Assembly (NCBI RefSeq): GCF_016714285.1
Contig: NZ_JADJNN010000001.1
Span: forward strand, 1,005,418 to 1,069,417
Direction of reading: 5' to 3'
Source: Nannocystis sp.
GTDB taxonomy: Bacteria > Myxococcota_A > Polyangia > Nannocystales > Nannocystaceae
Length of the DNA stretch: 64,000 bases
Of the stretch, positions 1-14,405 are shown in pieces. A program made the translations under genes and the position numbers. The notes under the pieces were generated by a model, which was not told the origin of the DNA, ran no database searches, and saw only the letters and a program-made list of their open reading frames with translations. Each line of letters opens with the position of its first letter. The stretch's first letter is position 1.

Positions 1-2827
1 CCCCCAGCCCGACCCGATCCGCCAGCACCGCGTGCTCACCGAGCACCCGCTCCGCCCGATCGTACTGCCCCGCCAGCTGCATCTGATACGTCGCGTCGAG
101 CAGCGGCGCCATCGCCTCCACGAGATCGCCGGCCGCGATCAAGTGCCGCGCCAGCGCCTCCGCGTGCCCCTGCGCGTGCGCCCCGTGGCGTCGCCGCAGG
201 ATCGCCGCGCAGCAGCGGTGATGCAGCCCGCGTCGCCCCGCCTCCTCCGCCAGATCCTCGAGGCTCTCGCGCAGCATTCCGTGCACGAAGGCCCAGCCCG
301 CGCCGCCGACCACCGCCAGCCGCTGCGCCACCAACAGCTCCACCAGCCCCGCCGGCGCCGTGATCCCCTCAAAGGCGCAGCCCTCCGCCCACGCCGCCGG
401 ATCGACCTCGAGCCCGAGCGCCGCCGCCAGCTCGAGCGCCTGGCGAGCCTCCGCCGCCGCCTCGCCGTACTGCTGCGCCAGCAGACGCGCCAGCCGCTCC
501 TGCCACAGCGCGTGCATCCCGTCCGGCAGATCGAGCGAGGCCCCCTGCGCCAGCGCGAACCCCTGCGGCCCCGCCAGCAGCACCCCCCGCGCGACCCAGT
601 CTCCGACCAGCTGCACCGAGAACAGCGGATTACCACCGGCTCGCGCCAGCACCCCCTCGACCAGCCCACCCTCGAGCCCGAGCCGCTCGCTGATCAGCGC
701 CCGGTGCTCCGCCTCGCTCAGCGGCGCCACCTCGAGGCTCGTCAGCCCGCGCATCCCGGCCAGCTCCTCGATCATCCGCGCCTCGGCCGGCCGCTCGGCG
801 ACGAGATCGTCGCGCACCGTCAACACCACCAGCACCGGCGGCCCGCCGCCGCCGAGCAGGTAGCGCGTGAAGTCGAGGCACTCCGGCCCCCACATCGCGT
901 CCTCGAACCACAGCAGCGCCGGCCGCTCCCGCGTGCAGCGCCGCAGGTACCCCGCCAGCACCGCGTGCCGCTCGCGCTGCTCCGCCAGGCGCACCCGCGG
1001 CCGCTCCCCGCTCGCGTCGCCCGGCAGCATGTACTCCGTCAGCGCCGCCGCCTCGTAGCCCAGCGCCGCCGACCTGTCCTTTGGGCCATCCCCACCGATC
1101 CCCGTCAGCACCCGCTCGAACACCTCGTCGCCGCCCAGCCCGACGCACTGCAGCCGCAGGGCCAGCATCCGCGGCAGCCCGTCGCCCGCCCCGCCGAAGG
1201 GCCCGTGGCTGGCCCGCAGCACCGTCGCCGCCCCGAGCTCCTGGCTGCGCGTCGCCAACCACTCCACCAGCCGCGACTTCCCGACCCCCGACGGCCCGCG
1301 CACCAGCAGCGCCCGCGGCCGCCCCGATGCGTGCACCTGCGCCAGCCCGGCCCACAGCGCGTCCCGCTCCGTCGCGCGTCCGACCAGCGGCACCTCGCGG
1401 AACCTGTACAGCGCCAGCCCGGCCCCGCGCAGCGGCCGGATCGTCATCGCATCCTCCGCCCGCCGCCAGCTCCCCGCCAGCGGCGGCGCATCCCCGGCCG
1501 CCAAACCACCTGTCCCAACAGTCAGCCCACCTGTCCCTCCGGACACCTCCGAACCACCTGTCCCAACAGTCAGCCCACCTGTCCCTCCGGACACCTCCGA
1601 ACCACCTGTCCCAACAGCCAGCCCACCTGTCCCAACAGCCCCCGCGACCGCGACCGTACGCTCTGTCGGGTCGACCCGCGGCTCCGCCACCGCCGCGCCG
1701 ACCCGCTCCCCGGCCGCCGCCAGGCGCGTCTCGCCCGTCTCGTCGACTCGCGCCGCCGCCTCCCGCGTCGCCGGTGCGATCACCGTCGACTCCGCGCTCC
1801 ACACCGCCGCCCGCCCGGTCGTCGCCGGCCCCGGTCCCGCCAGCGGCTGCGTCTGCGCCGTCCGGTCCAGCGCCACCGCCCCGTCCGCGACCGCCGCCCA
1901 CGCCATCCGCTCCGGCGCCGGCGGCCCCGGCAGCCGCGTCAACGCCCACGCCGCATCCGCCGCGCACGCGAAGCGCTGCCCCGGCCGCTTCGCCAGCAGC
2001 CGCCGCAACCACCCCTCGAGCTCCGGCGGCACCGCGAAGCGCGGCGCGAACACCCCCGGCGCCTCATACAGATGCAGCCCCGCCAGCTGGACCAGGCTCC
2101 CCGCCACGAAGGGCGGCAGCCCGCAGCACAGCTCCCACACCACGCAGCCCAGCGCGTACAGATCGGTCCACGGCCCGAAGTCCCGCCACAGCCCGAGCAG
2201 CTGCTCCGGCGCCATGTAAGCCGGCGTCCCGGCGCTGCGCGGCTCGTCGCCCGCCAGCGACTTGCTCGGCGTCAGCGTGTGCGCCACTCCGAAGTCCGTC
2301 AGCTTGATCGCCACGTCCTCCTCGCCCGCCAGCAGCACGTTGCCGGGCTTGAGGTCGCAGTGCACCACCCCGCGCGCGTGTGCGTGGGCCAGCGCCGCCA
2401 GGATCGCCCGCACCAGCACCTGCAGCAGCGGCCAGCTCGGCGCCGCCTGCAGCCCCTCGAGGCTCCCGCGCGGCATGTACTCCATCACCAGGTACGGGCT
2501 GTCGACCGCCAGCCCGGACGCCAGGGCCGCCGCCGGCCCGACCTCGCCCTGGTCGTACACCGCCACGATCCCCGGGTGCACCAGCCCCGCCACCGCCCGC
2601 ACCTCGCGCTGGAACGCGACGCGGTAGCTCGCCTGCCGGGCCCAGTGCTGGCCGATCACCTTGATCGCCACCGCCACGCCCTCCTCGCGGTGGACCGCCC
2701 GCCACACCTCGCCCATCCCGCCGGAGCCGATCGGCCGCTCGAGCACGAAGGGCCCGAGCAGCGCCTGCTGCGGGACCGCGGCCAACGCGACTGGATCGGC
2801 GGCAATCATCCGCGTACTTGCGACCAT
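1..2827 (-). CDS. Ser/Thr protein kinase with AAA-type ATPase domain (partial)
   Basis: About 942 residues are visible and the C-terminus runs off the window. Residues 27-290 form a Hanks-type kinase: glycine loop GSGGMGEVW (34-42), Lys56 in AIK, HCDLKPGN (156-163), DFG (178-180) and APE (206-208). The catalytic loop reads HCD rather than HRD. A low-complexity Gly/Thr linker (about 396-440) is encoded by a DNA tandem repeat. An orphan AAA/STAND-type ATPase follows, with Walker A GPSGVGKS near residue 510 and helical repeats after it, as in large signalling kinases that couple phosphorylation to an ATP-driven switch. ATG at 2827 is chosen; ATG 2809 (MIAADP) also fits. No membrane segment is visible. 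Substrate unknown. The domain calls are secure, the biological role is not. Confidence 0.9.
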   Translation of the reverse strand, partial: MVASTRMIAADPVALAAVPQQALLGPFVLERPIGSGGMGEVWRAVHREEGVAVAIKVIGQHWARQASYRVAFQREVRAVAGLVHPGIVAVYDQGEVGPAAALASGLAVDSPYLVMEYMPRGSLEGLQAAPSWPLLQVLVRAILAALAHAHARGVVHCDLKPGNVLLAGEEDVAIKLTDFGVAHTLTPSKSLAGDEPRSAGTPAYMAPEQLLGLWRDFGPWTDLYALGCVVWELCCGLPPFVAGSLVQLAGLHLYEAPGVFAPRFAVPPELEGWLRRLLAKRPGQRFACAADAAWALTRLPGPPAPERMAWAAVADGAVALDRTAQTQPLAGPGPATTGRAAVWSAESTVIAPATREAAARVDETGETRLAAAGERVGAAVAEPRVDPTERTVAVAGAVGTGGLAVGTGGSEVSGGTGGLTVGTGGSEVSGGTGGLTVGTGGLAAGDAPPLAGSWRRAEDAMTIRPLRGAGLALYRFREVPLVGRATERDALWAGLAQVHASGRPRALLVRGPSGVGKSRLVEWLATRSQELGAATVLRASHGPFGGAGDGLPRMLALRLQCVGLGGDEVFERVLTGIGGDGPKDRSAALGYEAAALTEYMLPGDASGERPRVRLAEQRERHAVLAGYLRRCTRERPALLWFEDAMWGPECLDFTRYLLGGGGPPVLVVLTVRDDLVAERPAEARMIEELAGMRGLTSLEVAPLSEAEHRALISERLGLEGGLVEGVLARAGGNPLFSVQLVGDWVARGVLLAGPQGFALAQGASLDLPDGMHALWQERLARLLAQQYGEAAAEARQALELAAALGLEVDPAAWAEGCAFEGITAPAGLVELLVAQRLAVVGGAGWAFVHGMLRESLEDLAEEAGRRGLHHRCCAAILRRRHGAHAQGHAEALARHLIAAGDLVEAMAPLLDATYQMQLAGQYDRAERVLGEHAVLADRVGLG
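1074..1089. repeat. TGTCC-N4-GGACA palindrome family, single degenerate unit
   Basis: Reads CTGTCC-TTTG-GGCCAT inside the kinase-ATPase gene. It is a degenerate member of the window-wide 16-bp family; see findings. Confidence 0.5.
1510..1642. repeat. 48-bp in-frame tandem repeat made of TGTCC palindromes
   Basis: Three registers, about 48 bp apart (from 1504, 1552 and 1600), each hold two 16-bp units, CTGTCC-CAAC-AGTCAG type and CTGTCC-CTCC-GGACAC type. Because 48 is a multiple of 3 the array stays in frame in the minus-strand kinase gene and codes a 16-residue Gly/Thr/Ser-rich linker repeat between the kinase and ATPase domains. Confidence 0.85.
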
Positions 2828-2985
2828 ACACCCGGATCGCCCCGCAGCCGCAGCCGCCCTACTCCCACGCGCACATGCCATCATCCGCGCGGTAGCCGCG
2901 GAGACAGAACGCATCGGTGGCGACGATGTACCACCCGACCATCAGCCCCAGGCCCGCGATCCACAGACCAGCCCTCCACCAGCGG

Positions 2986-3065
2986 TGCCCGGAGCGGGAC
3001 TCGAACCCGCACGCTTGCGCAAGGGATTTTAAGTCCCCCGTGTCTACCGATTCCACCATCCGGGC
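2986..3065 (-). tRNA. tRNA-Leu(UAA)
   Basis: On the minus strand GCCCGGA pairs with TCCGGGC as a perfect 7-bp acceptor stem. The D arm carries GGTAGAC, the anticodon loop is CTTAAAA with anticodon TAA, there is a long class II variable arm (TTGCGCAAGCGT), and the T arm is GCGGG-TTCGAGT-CCCGC. The discriminator is A. The following bases are CCG, so the 3' CCA is not fully encoded. Confidence 0.95.
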
Positions 3066-3267
3066 CTCGATCGCACTGCACCTTAGGACAGGCCGCGCGC
3101 CCCCGACAACAAGCCCCGCCGCAACAATCATCCCCGCAATACCACCCCTCGCTACCCAAGAGTTGCCTGAACTGTACATCCGAGCAAGTGCGCAAACTAT
3201 CAGCCCTGCGCGAAGTGGCCCCCGCAACACGCGCGAGATCGCGTGCTAAGAGCCAGGCTCCCTCGCC

Positions 3268-6174
<2,907 letters not shown>

Positions 6175-6420
6175 AGCGCCCCGCACGGCTGGGCGCGGTG
6201 CTGGGCGTGCACGTGCGCGGTGCTCAGGCTCTCGATTCCGCGCGAGCAAGCCGGCGCTAGAGCGGGACGGGTCCGTCCGGACCGCCCTGAGGGTTCGCTA
6301 CATTGCTCGCATCCGTGGACCGCGCCGCGCTGGGTACTCGACCCCCCGGAAAAATTTCGGCTAACATCCGCTAGCCGCACTTGCGCATCGGGTGTTAATT
6401 CATCTAAAACTTTCAGCAAC

Positions 6421-8118
6421 ATGACCAATCAAAATCAAAATTGGATCTTCGGCACGAATGCTCGCCTGGACTTCTCGACCAATCCCCCCACCGCACTCGC
6501 ACTGAGCGGCAACAGCATCGACACCAGTGAGGGCTGTGCCTCCATTTCAGATGCCAACGGCAACCTCCTGATGTACACCGACGGATGCAAGCTTTGGAAC
6601 GGAGCCAACGAAGTGCAGTCTTCGGCTCTGCTCGGAGACGCTTCCTCCACGCAATCCGCCATCATCGTCCCTGACCCGGGCAACAGCAAGCGCTATTACG
6701 TGCTGACGATGGACGGAAGCACCAATACGGATGCGCCGTATAACCACTTTAATGGCGTGCGGGTTGATGTGACCAATCCCGGAACCTGGGTCATTACACC
6801 ATTGTCCGACCTGATGACCCTGCCCAGTACGGAAGGCTTCTCGCCGGCAGAAAAGTTGACGGCTGTACCGCACAGGAACTGCACAGACACTTGGGTGGTG
6901 ACCATCCTGCAAGCCGGAAAATTGGAAGCCATGGATGGAATTGGCACGTTCAGGGTCTTCCTGATCAACGCCGCTGGCATCACCTGGGTGGCTGACACCT
7001 CGATGAGGATCGCTGTTTATGAAGTTGGATACCTCCGAGGGAGCCCGGATGGCAGCATGCTGGCGGTCGCCAATGCGCCGACAAACAGTGTGCGTATCTA
7101 TCCTTTTGACAATACCACTGGTGCCATCAACATCAACATTTCGCTCCAGCGTGAGACGAGCACACCCACCGAACCTGAGGAAATTGTCAGGAGGGTGTAT
7201 GGGGTGGAGTTCTCACCAGACAGCAAGGTGCTCTACTTTGGCAACCTCAGCTACAGCACGACCGAGGGTGGTTCGGCAGCCGCCCAGACAGGGCATGTAT
7301 TCCAGGTGGATTTGACACCCGCCGTGTTGCCAGCTCCTACTTTGGTCGGTTCCGTGCTCAACGGTGGTGGCCTTTATGCCATCGGTGCCTTGCAACGTGG
7401 TATCGATGGACGTATTTACATTGCGAAAGATGGTGAATCAAGCCTTGCCGCCATCTTGAACCCTAATGTGTTGGGGGCAGGCTGCAACTTCACCGACAAC
7501 TACATTGTCCTTCCGACTACCGCAGTCAGTAGACTTGGCCTCCCCAACATCTTCCCCAATCCTTGTGACGAGACGGGCGATTGCGGCTGCGGTTGTCATG
7601 GGTGCAACGAGGATGCCGAGGTTCAAAACGAGGAGCTCATCGACCGCGCCAAAGCGAAGTCCTTCACGCAGACGCAGGCCCAAAACTGTAAAAAGCCTTT
7701 TGATCCGTCTTCCATTCAGGCCATCCCGGCAGGCCTCAGCTTGGCGCCCTGCTTTCACTTCCACTGGGGCGACGGAGCCAATGACCAGATCGAGGAGCAC
7801 GACACCGAGGTGTTCTACCTCACCGTCTGCAACCCCTTCAACGACCTGCAATACAACGGCCTGCGCATCACCAAGGTCACGCTGATCCCGGACATCCATC
7901 CCCTGTCGAGCATCCAGATCGTGCCCGACCGCTTTGTGGTGTTCGATTGCCTGGAGGCCTGCACCTGCCAGACCCGCGAGTTTGCGATGATCACCCGCGC
8001 CGCCAACACGGCCGGAGATTACAAGCTCCATGTGGACTACTGCTTCGAAAGCATCTCCCTCGCCAAACGCAGCACCCACGGGCATGTCGAGTTTGACGTG
8101 CGGATCACCGAGGACTGA
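6421..8118 (+). CDS. WD40-like surface protein of Bacteroidetes type (probably acquired)
   Basis: 565 residues from ATG 6421. The open frame extends upstream, but in native-looking sequence without similarity. The N-terminal 370 residues form a beta-propeller-like region opening NWIFGTNARLDF and containing EGCASISDANGNLLMYTDG, the pattern seen in many Bacteroidetes gliding or type IX-associated propellers. A Cys cluster follows (CDETGDCGCGCHGC, about 381-394), then a C-terminal beta domain with FHWGDG and an FDCLEACTC motif. There is no obvious signal peptide. Base and codon use differ from all neighbours (many AAT, CAA, TTG codons at the 5' end), while the last 370 nt are closer to host composition. 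Function is not known; an extracellular or contractile-apparatus-associated protein is possible. Family resemblance is from memory of motifs. Confidence 0.8.
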   Translation: MTNQNQNWIFGTNARLDFSTNPPTALALSGNSIDTSEGCASISDANGNLLMYTDGCKLWNGANEVQSSALLGDASSTQSAIIVPDPGNSKRYYVLTMDGSTNTDAPYNHFNGVRVDVTNPGTWVITPLSDLMTLPSTEGFSPAEKLTAVPHRNCTDTWVVTILQAGKLEAMDGIGTFRVFLINAAGITWVADTSMRIAVYEVGYLRGSPDGSMLAVANAPTNSVRIYPFDNTTGAININISLQRETSTPTEPEEIVRRVYGVEFSPDSKVLYFGNLSYSTTEGGSAAAQTGHVFQVDLTPAVLPAPTLVGSVLNGGGLYAIGALQRGIDGRIYIAKDGESSLAAILNPNVLGAGCNFTDNYIVLPTTAVSRLGLPNIFPNPCDETGDCGCGCHGCNEDAEVQNEELIDRAKAKSFTQTQAQNCKKPFDPSSIQAIPAGLSLAPCFHFHWGDGANDQIEEHDTEVFYLTVCNPFNDLQYNGLRITKVTLIPDIHPLSSIQIVPDRFVVFDCLEACTCQTREFAMITRAANTAGDYKLHVDYCFESISLAKRSTHGHVEFDVRITED

Positions 8119-8127
8119 TCCGTCCTC

Positions 8128-8153
8128 CCTCAAGCCCCTGCTCGCGGGGAAGT
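8128..8153. repeat. direct repeat B: second copy of the uvrA 3' end
   Basis: Imperfect copy of 6147-6172, including the stop codon position (TAG here, TGA in uvrA). It lies 9 nt after the end of the foreign-looking gene and just before the convergent cyclase gene. Confidence 0.75.
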
Positions 8154-8162
8154 AGCCGGGCC

Positions 8163-9551
8163 TCACCCGCGGGCGTGCAGCGCCGACGACTCGATCCACG
8201 GGCTCGCCTCACCCGTGCGGGGCGGCGGGGCCTGCTCGCCCGACTGCGTCGTCGAGTCGAGCAGCGCCGACTCGGCGATGCTCGCGTGCCCCTGGGCCCA
8301 GATCCCGGTCCGCTCGCGGACCGTCTCGTCGAGCACCGGGATGAAGGTCGCCAGCGGCTGCGCCCGGCCGCGGATCGGCGCCGGCGGGGCCTCGCCGAAC
8401 AGCACCGGCCCGTGGGTCAGCGCCCGCGTCGTCTCCGACACCAGGATCGGCGCCCCCAGCTCCTTCGTCATGCTCTCGAGGCGGGCCGCCACGTTGACCA
8501 CGTCGCCGATCGCCGTGTACTCGCGGCGCCGCGGCGAGCCGATGTCGCCGACGATCACCCGCCCGCTGTGCAGCCCGATCCCGATCTTCAGCGGCGGCCG
8601 GCCGTCGCGCGCCGCGTTGAACGCCGCCAGCGCTTCTTGCATGTGCAGCGCGCACCACACCGCCCGGTCGGCGTGGTCAGACTGCTGCATCGGCGCCCCG
8701 AAGTACGCCATGATCCCGTCGCCCATGAACTTGTCGAGGGTCCCGCCGGCCGCGAAGATCACGTCGACCATGCGGGTCAGGTAGTCGTTGAGGAGGCGCA
8801 CCACCGCCTCGCTCGGCATCGTCTCCGCCAGGGTCGTGAAGCCGCGGATGTCGGCGAACAGCACCGTCAGCTCGCGCGACTCGCCGAGCGCCTGCTGCTC
8901 GCGCGCCTGGCTGAGCAGCTGGGCCACCGCCGGCGAGAAGTAGCGGCCCATACGATCGAGGCGCAGCTGGTCGCGCGCCGCCGTCTCGACCAGCACGCGG
9001 AAGCGGCCGGTCAGGTACATGCACGTCGCGGCCACCAGCGCCAGCAGCAGCACCGTCGCCACCATCGCCCCGACCGTCACCCCCGCGGCCCGCTGCAGCA
9101 CGATCTCGAGGCCCGACCCGACCACCGCGCAGGTGACGATCAGTCGCCGCTGCAGCGTGATCGCCGAGAGCACGATGAACAGCGCGAACACCCCGACCGC
9201 GAAGCCGGCCGTGCCCGCCGCCGAGCCGCTGCCCATCGTCGAGTACAACAGACCGAAGATGAAGCTCAGGTCGAGCACCGGGATCGCCAGCCCGGCCGCG
9301 AAGGCCATCAGCTTCAGGCGCCGCCCGAGCAGCACCAGCCCGCCCGCCGCGGCCCAGTAGGCCGCCACCATCGGCACCGCGCCGCCGCCCCACTCCGCCT
9401 GCTGCAGCACCAGGTCCAGCACCACATACAGCGCCAGCAGCCCCGACGCTCCGTACAGGCGGATCAGGTTCACGCGACGGACGCTCTGCTCCTGTTCGCG
9501 GCGGATCGCCGTCAGCACGGCGCTCTGCGGGTTGGTTCGCAGCTTGAACAT
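8163..9551 (-). CDS. membrane-bound class III adenylate cyclase
   Basis: 462 residues. About six hydrophobic helices (residues 32-185) precede a short linker and a cyclase homology domain (about 226-420). Metal-binding aspartates Asp234 (LFADIRGF) and Asp278 (KFMGDG), adenine-selecting Lys274 and Thr346 (YTAIGD), and the transition-state pair Asn353/Arg357 (NVAARLES) are all present, so an active homodimeric adenylate cyclase is expected. It would make cAMP, which could be read by the cNMP-domain decarboxylase at 20623-22830, but that link is only inference. A Ser/Pro-rich tail ends the protein. Confidence 0.94.
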   Translation of the reverse strand: MFKLRTNPQSAVLTAIRREQEQSVRRVNLIRLYGASGLLALYVVLDLVLQQAEWGGGAVPMVAAYWAAAGGLVLLGRRLKLMAFAAGLAIPVLDLSFIFGLLYSTMGSGSAAGTAGFAVGVFALFIVLSAITLQRRLIVTCAVVGSGLEIVLQRAAGVTVGAMVATVLLLALVAATCMYLTGRFRVLVETAARDQLRLDRMGRYFSPAVAQLLSQAREQQALGESRELTVLFADIRGFTTLAETMPSEAVVRLLNDYLTRMVDVIFAAGGTLDKFMGDGIMAYFGAPMQQSDHADRAVWCALHMQEALAAFNAARDGRPPLKIGIGLHSGRVIVGDIGSPRRREYTAIGDVVNVAARLESMTKELGAPILVSETTRALTHGPVLFGEAPPAPIRGRAQPLATFIPVLDETVRERTGIWAQGHASIAESALLDSTTQSGEQAPPPRTGEASPWIESSALHARG

Positions 9552-9631
9552 ACATGCCCCGGGGCGGCGACCCCATTACGCCACGCCTCGCGCCCGCGAT
9601 CAGATTTTTCTCGCCCCCTCGCTCACACCGC

Positions 9632-10429
9632 CTATATGGCCAGGGACGCCAGCAGCTCCTCGATCACCGCGGCCACCGCCGCCGGCTGCTCCAGCTGCAC
9701 CGTGTGGCCCGCCCCGGGGATCACCCGCAGCGGTGCCCCGGACAGCTCCGTTGCGAGCGCCGCCATGAAGCTGCGCGGGCAGGCGCTGTCCTCCGCGCCC
9801 GCGACCACCCGCGTCGGCGCGCGGATCGACCCCAGCTGCCCCGCCAGCGCCGGACGTCCGGCCCACGCCAGCACCGCGCGCGCCAGATCGCGACGCGGCG
9901 TCGCGCGGATCGACCGGGCCACCACCTCCGTGGCCCCGGGCCGCGCCCGATAGCTGGCCCCGAGCAGCTGCCCCACGATCGCAGGCATCACCGGCCCCGG
10001 CCCGAGCCCGCGCAATACCGCCGCCAGCGCCCCGAAGCGCAGCCGGTCGATCCACGTCGCGGCGTGGGGCGTCGCCGATATCAGCACCAGGCCCCGGACC
10101 CGCGACGGATACCGCAGCGCCAGCATCATCGCCGCGCTCGCCCCCAGCGAGGTCCCGACGATCAGCGCGCGCGAGACCCCCTCCGCGTCGAGCAGCGCCA
10201 ACAAGTCGTCGGCCAGGTCAGCCACCGTGAAGGCCCGCGGCGAGGGCACGCTCTCGCCGTGACCACGCAGGTCGATCGCCAGCACGCGGGCGCGTTTCGC
10301 CAATGCCCCCGCGACCGCGGCGAAGCTCCCGCGCTGCGCCATCAGGTTGTGCGCCAGCACGACCACCTCGGGCCCGGAACCGAGCACCTCGTAGGCCACG
10401 CGCTGGCCGTCTCGCATCAGCGTCGGCAT
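9632..10429 (-). CDS. alpha/beta-fold hydrolase
   Basis: 265 residues, no signal peptide. Oxyanion region LAHNLM (25-30). Nucleophile elbow VGTSLGAS with Ser94, acid Asp in AGAEDS, and a C-terminal His in GAGHTVQLEQP complete the triad. The layout matches small esterase/lactonase-type hydrolases (3-oxoadipate enol-lactonase-like) but the substrate cannot be told. It lies 80 nt upstream of the cyclase on the same strand and may be co-transcribed with it. Confidence 0.9.
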   Translation of the reverse strand: MPTLMRDGQRVAYEVLGSGPEVVVLAHNLMAQRGSFAAVAGALAKRARVLAIDLRGHGESVPSPRAFTVADLADDLLALLDAEGVSRALIVGTSLGASAAMMLALRYPSRVRGLVLISATPHAATWIDRLRFGALAAVLRGLGPGPVMPAIVGQLLGASYRARPGATEVVARSIRATPRRDLARAVLAWAGRPALAGQLGSIRAPTRVVAGAEDSACPRSFMAALATELSGAPLRVIPGAGHTVQLEQPAAVAAVIEELLASLAI

Positions 10430-10496
10430 GTCGCCAAGCCTATGCGATTGTGGCCGCCGTGACCCTCACGTATCGTGGCCGTGATCGGCCCGTGAT

Positions 10497-11894
10497 ATGA
10501 CCACCCGCATCATCCCCGGGGCCGTCGGCTCCACCAGTCTGCGAGCCCTCGTCCTCAGCGATGAGTCGACCCCCCCCGCGCTGAAGCTGGTCGACGTCCG
10601 CGGCGCCCCCTGCCCGCCGCTCACGCTCAAGCCCCACGGCTCGGGCGACTCGCGCTTTGATCAACACGTCCTCGGCGCCGGCGTCCGCCTGTACGTCGCC
10701 ACGGCCAGCAAGCTGCGCCCCGGCGCCGACTACCAGATCGGCGCGACCCACATCCGCACGCTGCCGGCTCGCCTCCCCGCCGCCGGCCTGAACCTCGCCC
10801 TCGCCTCCTGCTTCTCCAACGACTTCAAGCGCGACGCCGACTACCTCCGCGTCCTCCAGGGCGCCGTCGGCTACGCCCCGCTCGCCGCCAAGCTGCTCGT
10901 CGGCGACAACCTCTACCTCGACGTCGGCCCCAGCGTCGGCAGCGAGCGCAGCGCCTTCGAGTCGACCGCCGACCGCTATCTCCAGCACTTCTGGCGCGGC
11001 GGCTACGCCGATGTCCTCTCCTACCTGCCCACCTTCATGATGTGGGACGACCACGAGTTCTGGAACAACTTCCCCGAGCACCAGATCTGGCTCCCGCGCA
11101 GCATGGGCCGCTGGCACTCCATCTACCGCGACGCCGCGCTCGCCGGCATCAAGGCCTTTCAGTCGGTCCTGAACCCGGCCCCCGTCGCGCGCCAGGGCCT
11201 GTCCTATCGCTTCGAGCTGCCGGGCCTCTCGGTCTTCGCCCTCGACCTCCGCGCCGGCCGCAGCATGCACGACGCCAACCCGCCGGTGCTGTGCAGCGAG
11301 CCCGAGCTGCTGGCCTTCGAGCGCTGGGCCGCGGCCCTCAAGGGCCCCGGCGCCCTCATCGTCGGCCAGCCGATGTGGATGGGCCCCGGCGACTGGCAGG
11401 ACTGGAACCCGCCGGCCTTCGTCGCCCAGTACACGCGCATCTGGAGGGCCCTCGCCGCGGCCCCCTTCGACATGGTCATCCTCACCGGCGACGTCCACCA
11501 CAGCCGCCTGCTCGAGATCTCGGTCGGCCCGGGCCGGCGCGTGTGGGAGCTGGTCAGCTCGCCCGTGTGCCACATCCCCACCATCGAGGCGATCGCCGCC
11601 CGCGCCTTCGACCACCAGGGCAGCGGCAAGATCGGCTTCCCGCTCGCCATCTCCGTCCCCGGCGTCCCGCTCGAGCTGCTCGGCTTCCACATGGGCACGG
11701 AGGTCCCGAACACCCTCGCGCTGCTGCGCCTCGCGACCAGCCCCGAGGGCCTCGCGGTCGCCGGCGCCTTCGTCGACCTCGTGCGCAAGACCCCGGCCCA
11801 GCCCGCGCCGCCGCCGAACGGCTGCAAGGTCGCCGCCGCCGCCACGCGCAGCTGTCAGCGCGATCCGATGTTCGTGCTGCGTCGCCGCCCGTGA
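10497..11894 (+). CDS. PhoD-family alkaline phosphatase / phosphodiesterase
   Basis: 465 residues. A PhoD-like metallophosphatase core is visible: ASCFSND (about 104), LLVGDNLYLD (about 134), MMWDDHEFWNN (about 181) and LTGDVHHSR (about 329) match the metal-ligand blocks of the family. No signal peptide or Tat motif is seen, unlike secreted PhoD, so it may be cytoplasmic or the start may be wrong. ATG 10497 lies 67 nt from the divergent hydrolase start. Confidence 0.85.
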   Translation: MTTRIIPGAVGSTSLRALVLSDESTPPALKLVDVRGAPCPPLTLKPHGSGDSRFDQHVLGAGVRLYVATASKLRPGADYQIGATHIRTLPARLPAAGLNLALASCFSNDFKRDADYLRVLQGAVGYAPLAAKLLVGDNLYLDVGPSVGSERSAFESTADRYLQHFWRGGYADVLSYLPTFMMWDDHEFWNNFPEHQIWLPRSMGRWHSIYRDAALAGIKAFQSVLNPAPVARQGLSYRFELPGLSVFALDLRAGRSMHDANPPVLCSEPELLAFERWAAALKGPGALIVGQPMWMGPGDWQDWNPPAFVAQYTRIWRALAAAPFDMVILTGDVHHSRLLEISVGPGRRVWELVSSPVCHIPTIEAIAARAFDHQGSGKIGFPLAISVPGVPLELLGFHMGTEVPNTLALLRLATSPEGLAVAGAFVDLVRKTPAQPAPPPNGCKVAAAATRSCQRDPMFVLRRRP

Positions 11895-11923
11895 TCTCCA
11901 CGCCCGCAGATCCGCGCGCGTGG

Positions 11924-11929
11924 TATACG
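11924..11929 (+). promoter_or_regulatory. -10-like TATACG, leaderless start
   Basis: TATACG lies 7 nt before the GTG start at 11937, so transcription would begin at or next to the start codon. This is one of several such arrangements in the window (see findings). No clear -35 element. Confidence 0.4.
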
Positions 11930-11936
11930 GGCCGAC

Positions 11937-12182
11937 GTGATCAGCCTCTACAACAAGGACACCGGCGCCCGCATCGGCACCTTGAGCGAGCAACAGCTCC
12001 AGGACCTCATCGACCTGCTCGTCGAGGAAAGCGACGTCGATCAGGACTACTACATCGACGCGACCACGCTCGACTACCTCGCCGAGCAGGGCGCGGACGC
12101 TGCGCTGCTGACAATGCTGCGCCCGCACGTCCCCGAGGGTGAAGAGGGCATCGAGATCGAGTGGCGCGAAGAGAGCGCCTGA
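11937..12182 (+). CDS. small conserved-type acidic protein, function unknown
   Basis: 81 residues from GTG 11937. It opens MISLYNKDTGARIGTLSE and is acidic, with a predicted helix-rich core (LQDLIDLLVEE, DYLAEQGADAALLTML) and a C-terminal beta strand (GIEIEWREES). No signal peptide or membrane segment. I have no function to offer. It sits 42 nt after the PhoD gene with its own -10-like hexamer. Confidence 0.7.
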   Translation: MISLYNKDTGARIGTLSEQQLQDLIDLLVEESDVDQDYYIDATTLDYLAEQGADAALLTMLRPHVPEGEEGIEIEWREESA

Positions 12183-12271
12183 AGGTTCATTAATCTTCCG
12201 CAGTTCGGCGTGCCCTCCAGCCGGCCCCGCCGCGCTTGAACTGGCGGCAGTGGCTCCCTAACCTGGTCGTT

Positions 12272-14128
<1,857 letters not shown>

Positions 14129-14136
14129 GGATTGAG

Positions 14137-14325
14137 CTAATTCGGGGCGTGGGCGGTGCCGCTACGCCAGGGCGCCTTGAAGGAGACGCGGACGCGGCCG
14201 CCAGGGAGCGCCGTGACGGCGTCGTGGGCGAAGGGCGGGCGCAGGAGGTAGCGGCAGATTCGCCCTGGGCTGCTTGCGGTCGCGGCCGTCGGCGGTGGTC
14301 GCGGCGTGGAGATGGCCCCGCGAGG
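14137..14325 (-). pseudogene. decayed fragment of a Y2-type (IS91/IS801-like) transposase
   Basis: In one minus-strand frame CRYLLRPPF and GGRVRVSFKAPWRSGT resemble the conserved CRY-x-RPPxA and KxPWRDGT blocks of putative Y2_Tnp transposases. The preceding block, HLHAATTADGRDR, is in another frame, so the copy is frameshifted and truncated at both ends. It occupies most of the 277-nt gap between two lipoprotein genes. Identification rests on two short motifs. Confidence 0.45.
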
Positions 14326-14405
14326 GCTCCGAGGCGTTCGGAATCGATGTGCGGACCCCGCCCTTTGTGACCGACTGCTCGTACCGGGCGTGATAAGACG
14401 GGCCC

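Noticed and set aside
2859..2982. Short minus-strand frame ending GWYIVATDAFCLRGYRADD after tRNA-Leu
   Set aside because: It looks like a small membrane peptide, but there is no start codon except one giving 27 residues; not supportable as a gene.
8163..9953. Plus-strand open frames opposite the adenylate cyclase
   Set aside because: Shadow frames; the minus-strand product has all catalytic residues.
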